NCBI GenBank assembly: GCA_037954665.1
Contig: JBBMOL010000298.1
Coordinates: 496,001-560,000 of the forward strand
From: Laguncularia racemosa
Taxonomy: Eukaryota > Streptophyta > Magnoliopsida > Myrtales > Combretaceae
Direction of reading: 5' to 3'
DNA: 64,000 nt
This document shows, one piece after another, positions 59,101-62,724 of this stretch. A model generated the notes under the pieces. It worked only from the letters and a program-made list of their open reading frames with translations. It did no database searches and had not been told where the DNA came from. The position numbers and the translations under genes are program-made. How positions within the stretch are numbered: the first letter of the stretch is position 1; the number at the start of each line of letters is the position of its first letter.

Positions 59101-60947
59101 AATGGAGGGTTGGAGTCGCCCCAAAAGAAGTGTCATTGGTGTAGGGGGGGGTGGAGGGGTGGGGGGTGTTTCTAATAGTATGGATGGATGTAGTCCCACA
59201 TATTCAAGAAGAGCTTACCTTTTTAGTATTACATAAGGACAAACAACTCCTGTTACTCTACGGGAAGTGGTGATATGTCTGTGGAAGGAGGTTGGTTTAG
59301 CAATAGTGGTACATCTAAGGGTATAAAGGAGAGAGTGTACAGTTGTTCATAAGTAAGAGAATATGTGGTTGCCTTAAGGACAATAGAGGGGAAATGTCAC
59401 TAAGATGATAAAAGCTGATAGTAGATGATAAGGATAGGGTAAGGAATATAATAGTGGAGGTGTCAAGGAGGTACGGTAGGATGCAGGGCTTAACTGTTTA
59501 GTAGTATGTAAAACAATGCCATGGAAACGAAACAGTCACGGGCTATAGAAATAATGGAGATCATTTTTACTCGTCTTTCCATTGGACAATGACTTATTTA
59601 TGATTTGAGAGAAGTAACACCTAGAGGGGAAATAAAAGAAAAAAGAACCACTAATGATGAGATTTTCTCAATGATTTTGTGGAAACCATAGTAGCCTCAA
59701 ATAAGAATTTTATATACTATATATAGTTAAAGAAAAAACATGGAATTAAGTTAAACTTCATCCTCAAACTCTATTGTCCGAAGTACATGGAACCGTCTCA
59801 GAATTAGCTGGACAGGATAAGACAAGTGAAGATGAATTGCCTTTTTTGACATATAGCTGGACAGAAATTTCCTCACTGGTCTAATGAACAGCATTTTAAC
59901 TCTGACTTTTGCCATTGGACAATGGCCTATTCACCTCTTTTGGTTTGAGAGAGGCAACATCTAAAGAGGACAATTGAACTAGCAAAGATGAGATTTTCTC
60001 AATTATTTTGTAAGGAGGCACACATGGTAGCCTCAAACAAGCTTTTCATATACTATATAGAGTTAAAACAAAAAAACACACAGAATTACTCAAACTCTTA
60101 AATTCTAGGTACATGGAAAACCATCTCAAAATTAGCTAGCAAGATAAGACAAGTGAAGACATATTGCCTTTTTTGACAAATAGATATAAACCATGTAGCA
60201 TATACATATCCACTCATCTACAGGGGGTATAAGGAATTTGCTTGACCATCCAATGACATACAAATCGACTTTGGAAATTAATCAATAGCCACAATCATCT
60301 GGGGCAAGCAATAATTGTTTAAGTGGAGCACAGTTGAGGAGATGGAAGATTATTGCTTTCTTATGATCTTTATTCTTTCCTTTCCAATCAATTCACTTGA
60401 TAGACCACTCCTCTCCACAAGTTCTTTAAAAAGAATTGAATATGAAAAACTCTCATCACTTTATTGACAAGTTATGCTGTCTATATTTATGAGGGTGTAT
60501 AATGAGATAAGAGTTAAAGACAAAATCTTCTAGCTAGTAAAGAAGAGATTATCAGAGATATAAATAATCTCCTAGAATAAAAAATGTCAGCCGCACTGAT
60601 AACAGAATAAAGAACTGACATAAAAATAATATGCTATTACCATACACCTAAAATCTAGCTTTTATATCCAACACTAACAAATAACAACCATTTCCAAATT
60701 CTTCATCCATAAAGTCAGTAGGGATGGCTAAAGGAGTTCAAACAGGAAATCTTTTTGCAATGATTTCAAAACATTGTGCCAAATTAAAGCCCATATTGCA
60801 ATTGCAAGAAGAGTCATACCAATAGTTTGGCAAAGAAGAAACTTGATGAGGCCATGAAAAAATACCTGCTGTTTGTATTCACCCTTCTTGTTAACCTGAA
60901 GGAAAACTTCAAACAATGGAACACCACCAGCAGCCATAGCAAGTTGC
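20103..60947 (-). CDS. EX1: EXECUTER 1, chloroplastic, seven 3' exons of a gene running off the right edge
   Basis: EX1 is a chloroplast thylakoid-margin protein that relays singlet-oxygen signals to the nucleus; it is oxidised at a tryptophan in its DUF3506 (SOS) domain and degraded by the FtsH protease (known from Arabidopsis). Seven exons join in frame with GT-AG sites and give about 450 residues matching the C-terminal two thirds of Arabidopsis EX1 in order: a GGVPLFEVFL segment, an acidic low-complexity middle with SIARDMIPGMKVKVLKVTAP, KDVGELISLTLSQAQN, GLYIGAHGIYTSEVIHL, and the DUF3506 end with LPHKGIIPEELGV, NPRWVDGELVILDGK and GPVVGFVYWAPEYHF. LYIGAHG...EVIHL fits EX1 better than EX2. 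No stop or frameshift occurs in any exon. The transit peptide and the UVR region must lie beyond 64000. Introns of 17.3 and 21.7 kb are packed with retroelements. Confidence 0.95.
20284..20376 (-). CDS. EX1: EX1 exon with the redox-sensing tryptophan
   Basis: Exactly 31 codons, from IARYKGQGRLAEPG to GELVILDGK. The TGG at 20317-20319 in NPRWVDG corresponds to Arabidopsis EX1 Trp643, the residue whose oxidation triggers signalling. Flanked by TTACTATTCAG and GTCTCT. Confidence 0.95.
20483..20557 (-). CDS. EX1: EX1 exon, start of the DUF3506 C-terminal part
   Basis: Twenty-five codons, VAFRAKIGKRYQLPHKGIIP and on to ELGV. Donor GTATGT, acceptor GATTCCAAG. It joins in phase 0 to the exon at 37828-37997 over a 17,270-bp intron. 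Confidence 0.94.
20924..22140 (+). mobile_element. 5'-truncated L1-type LINE with target duplication
   Basis: Element 20941-22123, flanked by AAATACTTGTTGAAAAT (20924-20940) and AAATACTTGCTGAAAAT (22124-22140), 16 of 17 bases equal, with a short A-run before the second copy. Truncation at the 5' end, long duplication and A-tail are the marks of target-primed reverse transcription. It sits antisense in EX1 giant intron 1. Confidence 0.9.
20941..22021 (+). pseudogene. C-terminal part of LINE ORF2 (RT thumb and zf-RVT)
   Basis: The first 370 bp carry the end of the RT region with stops (GRLGIPNL, HIWHLC, LLKGKSFW). From 21320 to 22021 a 233-codon frame is open: WMYLSSGEYTIRSGYEF, FILWLAWQGKLATLDR, then the zinc-binding RT-associated domain with CVPCKQGKESHDHLFF. 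No RT catalytic domain is included because of 5' truncation. Confidence 0.88.
22141..22519. other. Intron sequence, no gene
   Basis: AT-rich EX1 intron DNA between two LINEs, ending in an (AT)n tract at 22500-22517. Confidence 0.5.
22533..22575 (+). other. Inverted repeat at the 5' end of the outer LINE
   Basis: GAGTTCTAGAGG (22533-22544) and its exact reverse complement CCTCTAGAACTC (22564-22575), 19 bases apart, with a few more possible pairs inward. It may be a leader hairpin in the LINE RNA or chance flanking structure. Confidence 0.7.
22699..23202 (+). pseudogene. LINE ORF1, N-terminal part
   Basis: Two overlapping frames cover a region matching the ORF1 start of the minus-strand LINE at 58.9 kb (R-x-C-KKCQLVASKESSGDS against a GRKKCWLVVTMESSRDS copy). 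A second segment reads LPTPFAEVVSG, the conserved stretch ahead of the DUF4283 domain. ORF1 is an RNA-binding protein. The nested LINE cuts it at 23202 and the reading resumes at 29047. Confidence 0.65.
23327..25835 (-). pseudogene. LINE ORF2, RT and zf-RVT part
   Basis: From the right: TDEEIGWGFFSQANEKAPR (25585-25803), RT core with FSIYINGELAGYF and GLRQGDLISPYLF (25005-25271), the catalytic F-x-DDL box as FIDDLLIFARGN near 24960-25000, and the C-terminal region with RLRWIHTSSREYTIKSGYAF (23948-24130) and the zf-RVT end (23327-23548). Stops and frameshifts divide all parts. A 213-bp tandem duplication (23361-23786) doubles part of the 3' end. Confidence 0.88.
23361..23786. repeat. 213-bp tandem duplication in the LINE 3' end
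   Basis: 23361-23573 and 23574-23786 are near-identical direct copies, both starting GCAATGGAACCCAAATTGGG. They differ at roughly a dozen positions, so the duplication is not recent. Confidence 0.9.
25840..26776 (+). mobile_element. Ty1/copia 3' fragment (RNase H plus LTR)
   Basis: Reads the end of copia pol: RMVGKLNYLTV remnants, RSTSGYCVFVSGNLVSWKS, RSSAESEYRAMAQS, NPVFHERTKHIEIDYHFVRE and LFTKAL. A purine tract is followed by an LTR of about 161 bp (26616-26776, TGTTATAGGC to TTAACA). gag, integrase and RT are absent. It interrupts the endonuclease region of the minus LINE, and about 1 kb of the LINE is missing at the junction. Confidence 0.88.
26777..27092 (-). pseudogene. LINE endonuclease N-terminus
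   Basis: Minus frame starting ATG at 27092 with NIVAWNIRGFND, then the segment EVEHAQFI near 26850, as at the start of other plant L1 ORF2 proteins. It is cut by the copia fragment at 26776. Confidence 0.75.
27125..28990 (-). pseudogene. LINE ORF1 of the nested minus LINE
   Basis: From the right: DUF4283 with VEDAGVEHYKSMLVGYFLG and MPFTLVQ (28121-28402), a CCHC knuckle remnant KCGECKVFGH near 27720-27770, then an acidic tail rich in E/V/N (27363-27632). Frame breaks separate the pieces. The protein would bind LINE RNA. Confidence 0.78.
29047..30250 (+). pseudogene. LINE ORF1, DUF4283 and zinc knuckle
   Basis: Frames are broken, but the order is that of plant L1 ORF1: DUF4283 residues around 29160-29420, then LHNESIGYAASMLSKPL, a YVHTLVEMEANGEF segment and a CCHC knuckle in LHCLNCRVFKHSDFKCPNK (about 29640-29700). 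A lysine/arginine tail (30205-30265) ends it. A 50-bp tandem duplication lies at 29916-30015. Confidence 0.75.
30313..31315 (+). pseudogene. LINE ORF2 endonuclease part
   Basis: Opens with SASWNIRGLNNP, the usual start of plant L1 endonuclease, then IVETKVK with the catalytic glutamate. VLGNFNECRN has N where GDFN has the catalytic D, and SDNCPL has N where the histidine of SDHxPL is expected, so nicking activity is lost. Several frame breaks. The sequence is cut at 31315 before any RT. Confidence 0.82.
31316..32790 (-). mobile_element. Ty3/gypsy fragment: 5' LTR, primer site and part of gag
   Basis: On the minus strand: an LTR ending in ...GTCTAACA (plus 32229 to roughly 32790), a primer site TGGTTCTGTTGCCGGGAAA (32208-32226), which resembles the tRNA-Asp type (TGGCGCCGTTGCCGGGGA) with changes, then a gag region ending with LRQAGTVFQYIEDFESLTSQ and LLSYFWEV (31330-31527), typical of gypsy gag. 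Protease and pol are missing. The outer LTR border is uncertain because 32565-32775 is a CA-rich low-complexity stretch. Confidence 0.7.
32565..32775. repeat. CA-rich low-complexity stretch
   Basis: About 210 bp made almost only of A and C with short T interruptions (ACACACA, CCACACA, TACACA). It gives a long open frame by composition, which is not a gene. Probably part of the gypsy LTR. Confidence 0.85.
33450..34250 (+). pseudogene. copia gag
   Basis: ATG at 33450; LMGSSNYMSWSKAVELWCIG is the usual gag start (substrate-like G-x-NY-x-W-x-KA). Frame breaks follow, then FLGRWASIKIEYNSLLP at 33840. Near 34180-34250 a knuckle remnant CTYYNRWGHTKDKC has tyrosine for the second cysteine. Confidence 0.8.
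34430..35430 (+). pseudogene. copia protease and partial integrase
   Basis: Protease box WVIDFRASKHIS has FR where the catalytic D-S-G has SG. The pre-integrase region and the start of the integrase core (VVVHSDI, YFVTFIDNYS, WLYLMKHQ) follow. The frame then jumps from ILHQSSC directly to a segment normally more than 100 residues later (IKCIFLRYSKFQKGYKCY), so the part holding the third catalytic residue is deleted. Confidence 0.78.
35870..37225 (+). pseudogene. copia reverse transcriptase and RNase H
   Basis: RLKARLVVKGYTQVYGLDY, LYQLDIKNAFLHGEL, YGLKQSPCAWF and the catalytic YIDDIVIT (36415-36440) show copia RT. A stop lies just after HGEL where glutamine is expected. RNase H is seen only as scattered frames up to the purine tract near 37228. 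Confidence 0.85.
37828..37997 (-). CDS. EX1: EX1 exon with the GLYIGAHG motif
   Basis: 170 bp completing a split glycine codon and reading LYIGAHGIYTSEVIHLRQKF, then EFYEYVEALKL and YVPAGQ at its end. Donor GTATGAG leads into the giant intron; acceptor ATTTTGTCAG. Confidence 0.95.
37998..38184 (-). other. EX1 short intron
   Basis: 187 bp with GT...AG ends on the minus strand, no inserted element; contrast with the two giant introns. The 129-bp intron at 38309-38437 is similar. Confidence 0.9.
38185..38308 (-). CDS. EX1: EX1 exon, KDVGEL...LSQAQN segment
   Basis: 124 bp reading VLKDVGELISLTLSQAQNH and ending LDPLN plus the first base of the split glycine codon. Introns of 187 and 129 bp on either side have GT-AG ends. 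Confidence 0.94.
38438..39163 (-). CDS. EX1: EX1 large acidic exon
   Basis: 726 bp, 242 codons, from AVYLKRGEGLRD to KIPLK. It holds several D/E-rich runs and the conserved RDMIPGMKVKVLKVTAP block. Acceptor is a T-run followed by CCAG. It joins in phase 0 to the exon at 60866-60947 across a 21,702-bp intron. Confidence 0.95.
39164..39812. other. EX1 intron sequence without repeats recognised
   Basis: Start of the 21.7-kb intron. No coding frame or element is recognised before the LINE T-run at 39813. Confidence 0.5.
39828..40290 (-). pseudogene. zf-RVT end of the outer LINE
   Basis: Minus-strand reading with stops: KLSRLNCMSTF, HLFFKC and LLYLACVKLHLPG, corresponding to the histidine/cysteine box and IWRMRN-type end of plant LINE ORF2. 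Confidence 0.65.
40388..41815 (+). pseudogene. copia integrase and linker
   Basis: Pre-integrase HLGHPSLFALKKL; core with FIDDFSR and RILRSDNAK, which hold two of the three catalytic acids. Frameshifts then separate it from 41105-41815, whose FGSICFVRDVHPHLTKLDTK and CVFLGYSRLQKGYLCY are typical of the copia integrase C-terminus, ending in a linker rich in S/P/H. Confidence 0.85.
41816..43200 (+). pseudogene. copia reverse transcriptase and RNase H
   Basis: RLKARLVAKGYAQTYGVDY, LYQLDIIKNAFLHGDL and the catalytic YVDDIIITG (about 42280-42306). An amber codon stands where the E-E-x-Y block begins. RNase H remnants: SRSSAKSKYKAMAQST, CDNQVALHIVSNTVFHEQTK and the C-terminal LYKGS. Stops and frameshifts occur throughout. 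Confidence 0.85.
43937..47311 (-). pseudogene. LINE ORF2 (endonuclease, RT, zf-RVT)
   Basis: Starts 34 bp after the ORF1 end with NIAAWNVRGLNDP (47311). Endonuclease: LETKVNTIN, VLRDFNITKSP (GDFN changed to RDFN), RKLDRVLINQSW, ILSDHSPS. RT: LKVDLQKAYDTIRWDFL, GLRQGDPISSYLF and the catalytic CFVDDLLIFAKGN (45098-45601). Thumb and linker at 44447-44977; zf-RVT with CYLCQQEAEDHSHLFFGC at 43937-44155. Many stops and frameshifts lie between 45600 and 46500. Normal length is about 1,100-1,300 codons, which the span fits. Confidence 0.92.
47345..48880 (-). pseudogene. LINE ORF1 (RNA-binding protein)
   Basis: ATG at 48880; DUF4283 part with VEDEGATYWESTLVGYFIG, an in-frame TGA where TGG is expected at about 48404-48406, then KMPYTLVHAIAPKLWKDFG, a WFFSKRFLILQRWRKGM segment and a CCHC-type knuckle HCKKCQVFGHKC (about 47900). 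A frame break follows, then a Ser/Thr-rich tail ending in KRKKKQRKRYR at 47350-47380. Only about two disruptions over some 500 codons make it the best-kept ORF1 of the window. Confidence 0.88.
48984..51310 (-). pseudogene. ORF2 of the outer LINE (endonuclease and RT)
   Basis: From the right: start with LASWNIRGLNNP near 51300, VETKVKQAN, MLSDFNEYRNICDKLGG (50781-50972), DRVLVNHSWLSNYPL (50493-50750). RT: AISLVLKVGNPSS (49754-50017), GLRQGNLLSPYLF (49396-49812), catalytic CFVDDVMIFSKGD (about 49380-49400), then FLSYAGRSHLVKSV (48984-49178). It continues across the inserted LINE at 43370-43611. Broken by many stops. Confidence 0.88.
51311..52105 (-). pseudogene. ORF1 of the outer LINE, C-terminal part
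   Basis: Minus strand: a knuckle remnant GVFGHNDLKC near 51960-52000, then an acidic/serine-rich region and a lysine/arginine tail at 51400-51450. It is cut at about 52105 by the copia insertion; the N-terminal part resumes at 57963. Confidence 0.7.
52106..52434 (-). repeat. 3' LTR of the minus copia
   Basis: Plus-strand ends ATGAAGAAGAATATTG and TTTTCCAACA, matched by 57634-57962. Preceded on its coding strand by a purine tract reading CAACTTGAGGGGGAG. Confidence 0.9.
53350..54386. mobile_element. GC-rich non-autonomous hAT element with perfect 8-bp target duplication
   Basis: Element 53358-54378 (1021 bp) with termini TAGGGGTGGGAATTGCG and, from the other end, TAGGGCCGGTAATGCGG, flanked by CTTAACAT on both sides (53350-53357 and 54379-54386). 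Both terminal 150 bp are full of GGCCCGC/GCGGGCC blocks that could pair into a large stem. Long minus-strand open frames are a by-product of GC content. No transposase was found. It is the youngest layer of this nest. Confidence 0.93.
54005..54230. repeat. GTCGAC-rich minisatellite inside the hAT element
   Basis: About five degenerate copies of a unit near 40-45 bp built from GAGGAGTCGAGGTGAGGA and CGACGGTCGACGGAC. CpG-rich, which is striking beside the AT-rich host DNA. Confidence 0.8.
55440..56600 (-). pseudogene. copia protease and integrase
   Basis: Protease box near 56550: WINDS, then TGA, then ASNHMT, so the glycine codon of the catalytic D-S-G is a stop. Next come LHVSRLKCNLRSVSKLAK (56171-56428), the pre-integrase histidines, an integrase core with MIHSDVWEP, YFNQCLGDF and ILRSDNGIEYF (55621-55989), and the end IFRCTCFVHIP (55440-55709). 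Confidence 0.85.
56750..57559 (-). pseudogene. copia gag
   Basis: Frames 57239-57559 and 56932-57228, out of phase by one base: ITTIQLNGENFLHWSQFVRI, then a GNDFVTKYFNSLKRIWQDLD segment and FDEVRGRIIGKNPLPSINE. The zinc knuckle near 56770-56830 reads CDHCNKPCHLRETC, with the glycine before H replaced by C. Close relative of the gag at 62725-63590. Confidence 0.88.
57634..57962 (-). repeat. 5' LTR of the minus copia
   Basis: Same as 52106-52434 with about 9 percent divergence by eye. Adjoins the primer site at 57621-57633. Confidence 0.9.
57963..59090 (-). pseudogene. ORF1 of the outer LINE, N-terminal part
   Basis: Minus strand: a RRHKRVFFEDFAAKAL segment and GRKKCWLVVTMESSRDS (58841-59071), an E/K/S-rich middle, then DUF4283 end with FFSNKLLVLERWCIGMSL and WVRFWGVPMEFLHNEGIGY (57994-58218). 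It continues into 52105 across the copia. Several stops. Confidence 0.75.
58503..58522. repeat. (AT)n microsatellite
   Basis: About ten AT dinucleotides. A similar tract is at 37288-37317 in the right LTR of the plus copia and another at 22500-22517. Confidence 0.9.
59091..59570. other. EX1 intron sequence, G-rich patch
   Basis: No coding frame. 59141-59169 carries several G-runs on the plus strand (GGGGGGGG, GGGG, GGGGGG), so the EX1 transcript would be C-rich here. Confidence 0.6.
59571..60190. repeat. Direct duplication of about 300 bp
   Basis: Copies at about 59571-59870 and 59898-60190 share, in order, CCATTGGACAATG, GAGATTTTCTCAAT, TATACTATAT, a GTACATGGA block and GATAAGACAAGTGAAGA with TTGCCTTTTTTGACA. 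Many small differences and indels, so an old duplication. No coding frame. Confidence 0.85.
60191..60865. other. EX1 intron sequence, no gene
   Basis: End of the 21.7-kb intron. No element or coding frame recognised. Confidence 0.5.
60866..60947 (-). CDS. EX1: EX1 exon, PLFEVFL segment
   Basis: 82 bp: last base of a split codon (arginine in Arabidopsis) then QLAMAAGGVPLFEVFLQVN and KKGEYKQQ. Arabidopsis EX1 has the same order with AAGAPLFEIFL and NYKKQ just before AVYLK. Donor GTATTT, acceptor TTTGTCTAG. No further upstream exon was found before 64000. Confidence 0.92.
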
Positions 60948-61512
60948 CTAGACAAAAAGGCCAGAAAACAAACCAAGAATTACAAAGTTGAGCATGATGA
61001 TTACTGTTTAATCATAAAAAATTGACAGTACAATCAAACAGAAGATATCATAACAAATCAATCAAACATTTATGCTACGAAGCCCAACATGACAAATCTA
61101 TCCCTCTTTCTCCACCCCCCCACCAACCCACAATCCTCCTCCCTTCCATTCCCCTTTCTCCCTCTAACCTCTCCCCACAAACCATGCATGCATGTGCACA
61201 TCATGCCTTTTGTTAGTTGCCTGCTTTACCTGCACATGCATGCAACAACTTTGTTCACTTTTTCATAATATGAGCTGCAAATCTGTCAGCTATCTAACAT
61301 TGAGTTAACTACTGCAATTTACTACAACATTCTTATCACATTATAAATACTTCCAATCTTGAAAGCACTAATGATATAAACATGTATGCAAGAGTTGGCC
61401 ACATCATTTTTCCTCTTTGAAATTAAAATTTCTTTTTGGGTAATTTGTTGACCATATGGGGCCCCTGCATAACAGAACCATAGCCATCAAATTCAATGCA
61501 GTATTACCTCTT
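60948..61512. other. EX1 upstream intron sequence
   Basis: No coding frame. 61100-61180 is pyrimidine-rich on the plus strand. No EX1 exon was found here. Confidence 0.5.
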
Positions 61513-61638
61513 CTTTTTTTTTTCGGGGGGGGGGGTGGGTGGTGGTTGGGTTAGAGGCATCAGACCCATAACCTAGTTCAGTATAGCTATGCCTAAACAA
61601 CTAGGCTAACCACTTGGGTGCTTCTCGTCTTACCTCTT
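61504..61638 (-). mobile_element. Short tRNA-derived SINE-like retroposon
   Basis: Minus strand: a head with TTAGCCTAGTTG (A-box-like) about 20 bases from the start, a B-box-like GGGTCTGATGCC about 50 bases later, then a C-run and an A-run tail. Element 61513-61629 (117 bp) is flanked by TTACCTCTT at 61504-61512 and 61630-61638, as expected from LINE-driven insertion. The B box is poor and the element is short, so this is a candidate. Confidence 0.6.
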
Positions 61639-61741
61639 TCTCACTAAATATATTAGGAAATATTTCTCCTTGTGCCTTTCACTTGCCCACACTTCCACCA
61701 TAGAAAAATCTTGTTTATCTATATTATTTTTTTGTTTCCCA

Positions 61742-62229
61742 TGTTGAAAGGCTGGTAGGGACTTCTTGCTGCTACCCACCACTTTAGAACCGTATAAATA
61801 GTTCTCCCCATATATGAACTTATTGTGACTGAATAAAAAGAATTCTTTCAATGTTCCAACATTATATTTTTTTTCTTCATGGTATCAGAGCTCGATCAGT
61901 CAAGCTAGTTCGTCATGACCAACGGCACATAAAGTTCCTAGTTCTACCAAACTAAAGTTCAGATCTTATGTTCATTAAAAATGGCTCCTCCAGAAGTGGT
62001 TGACCATCCAACATTGCAGATAACACAACACAAATTAAACGGGTTAAATTTCCGTGAATGGTTCCTATCTATGAAACTTATAATTAGGGGTTGCAGGAAG
62101 TTGGGCTAACTCCCAGGTACAATCAAAGCACCTGATTCTAACTACAGTGCATATAGCTTATGGGAAGCAGAAAATTCACTTGTTATGGCTTGGCTTATAA
62201 ACGCTGTTGAAAATCTTCCAAAGTTAGTA
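61742..62229 (+). mobile_element. Ty1/copia fragment: 5' LTR, primer site and gag start
   Basis: Candidate LTR 61742-61879 (TGTTGAAAGG to TTTCTTCA), PBS TGGTATCAGAGCTCG (61880-61894), and a gag beginning ATG 61981 with LQITQHKLNGLNFREWFLSM and ENSLVMAWLIN, with one TAA inside. It is cut at 62229 by the insertion of another copia. Its remainder probably lies beyond the window. Confidence 0.8.
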
Positions 62230-62445
62230 TGTAGATAAATAAGGAAAGCATATGGCTAATTGACAGCCATATAATCTTGATATTTATAGCAGAAGAATCA
62301 AATCTTATAGGATTTAATGTGATATATTTTTATTCTTTATTTAGTTTTCTTAGATTAAGGAAAGATAGGTTGTACACTAGTATATATATACAATACTTGT
62401 ATCACTTTCTGAATAAGAGAAAATAAAGAATTCCAAATCTCTTCA
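62230..62445 (+). repeat. 5' LTR of the inner copia
   Basis: 216 bp with TG...CA ends. It contains a TATATATATAC block near 62381, possibly the TATA region, shortly before an AATAAAG (62421) that could serve as a polyadenylation signal. Confidence 0.8.
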
Positions 62446-62724
62446 TGGTATCAGAGCCTTCCTCCTTCTATTTTTTTTTCTTCTGCCGTGACTCAATTTC
62501 TGCTTGACGTATCTCTCATTCCGACCAGTTTTTTTTTCTGCCGTGATCCATTCTGATCGTGCTTCTGTCGGAGCCTTTCACGTGTCTGACGTGATTCTAT
62601 CATTCCCTTCTCAACCATAGCTAGTAATCCGACAGCATACACACTCTAGTATCACGACATTCTCCTTCAACCAACTAGTCAATCCTCCATCTCCTAGAAT
62701 TATTGAATCTGTCTTCACCAGGAA

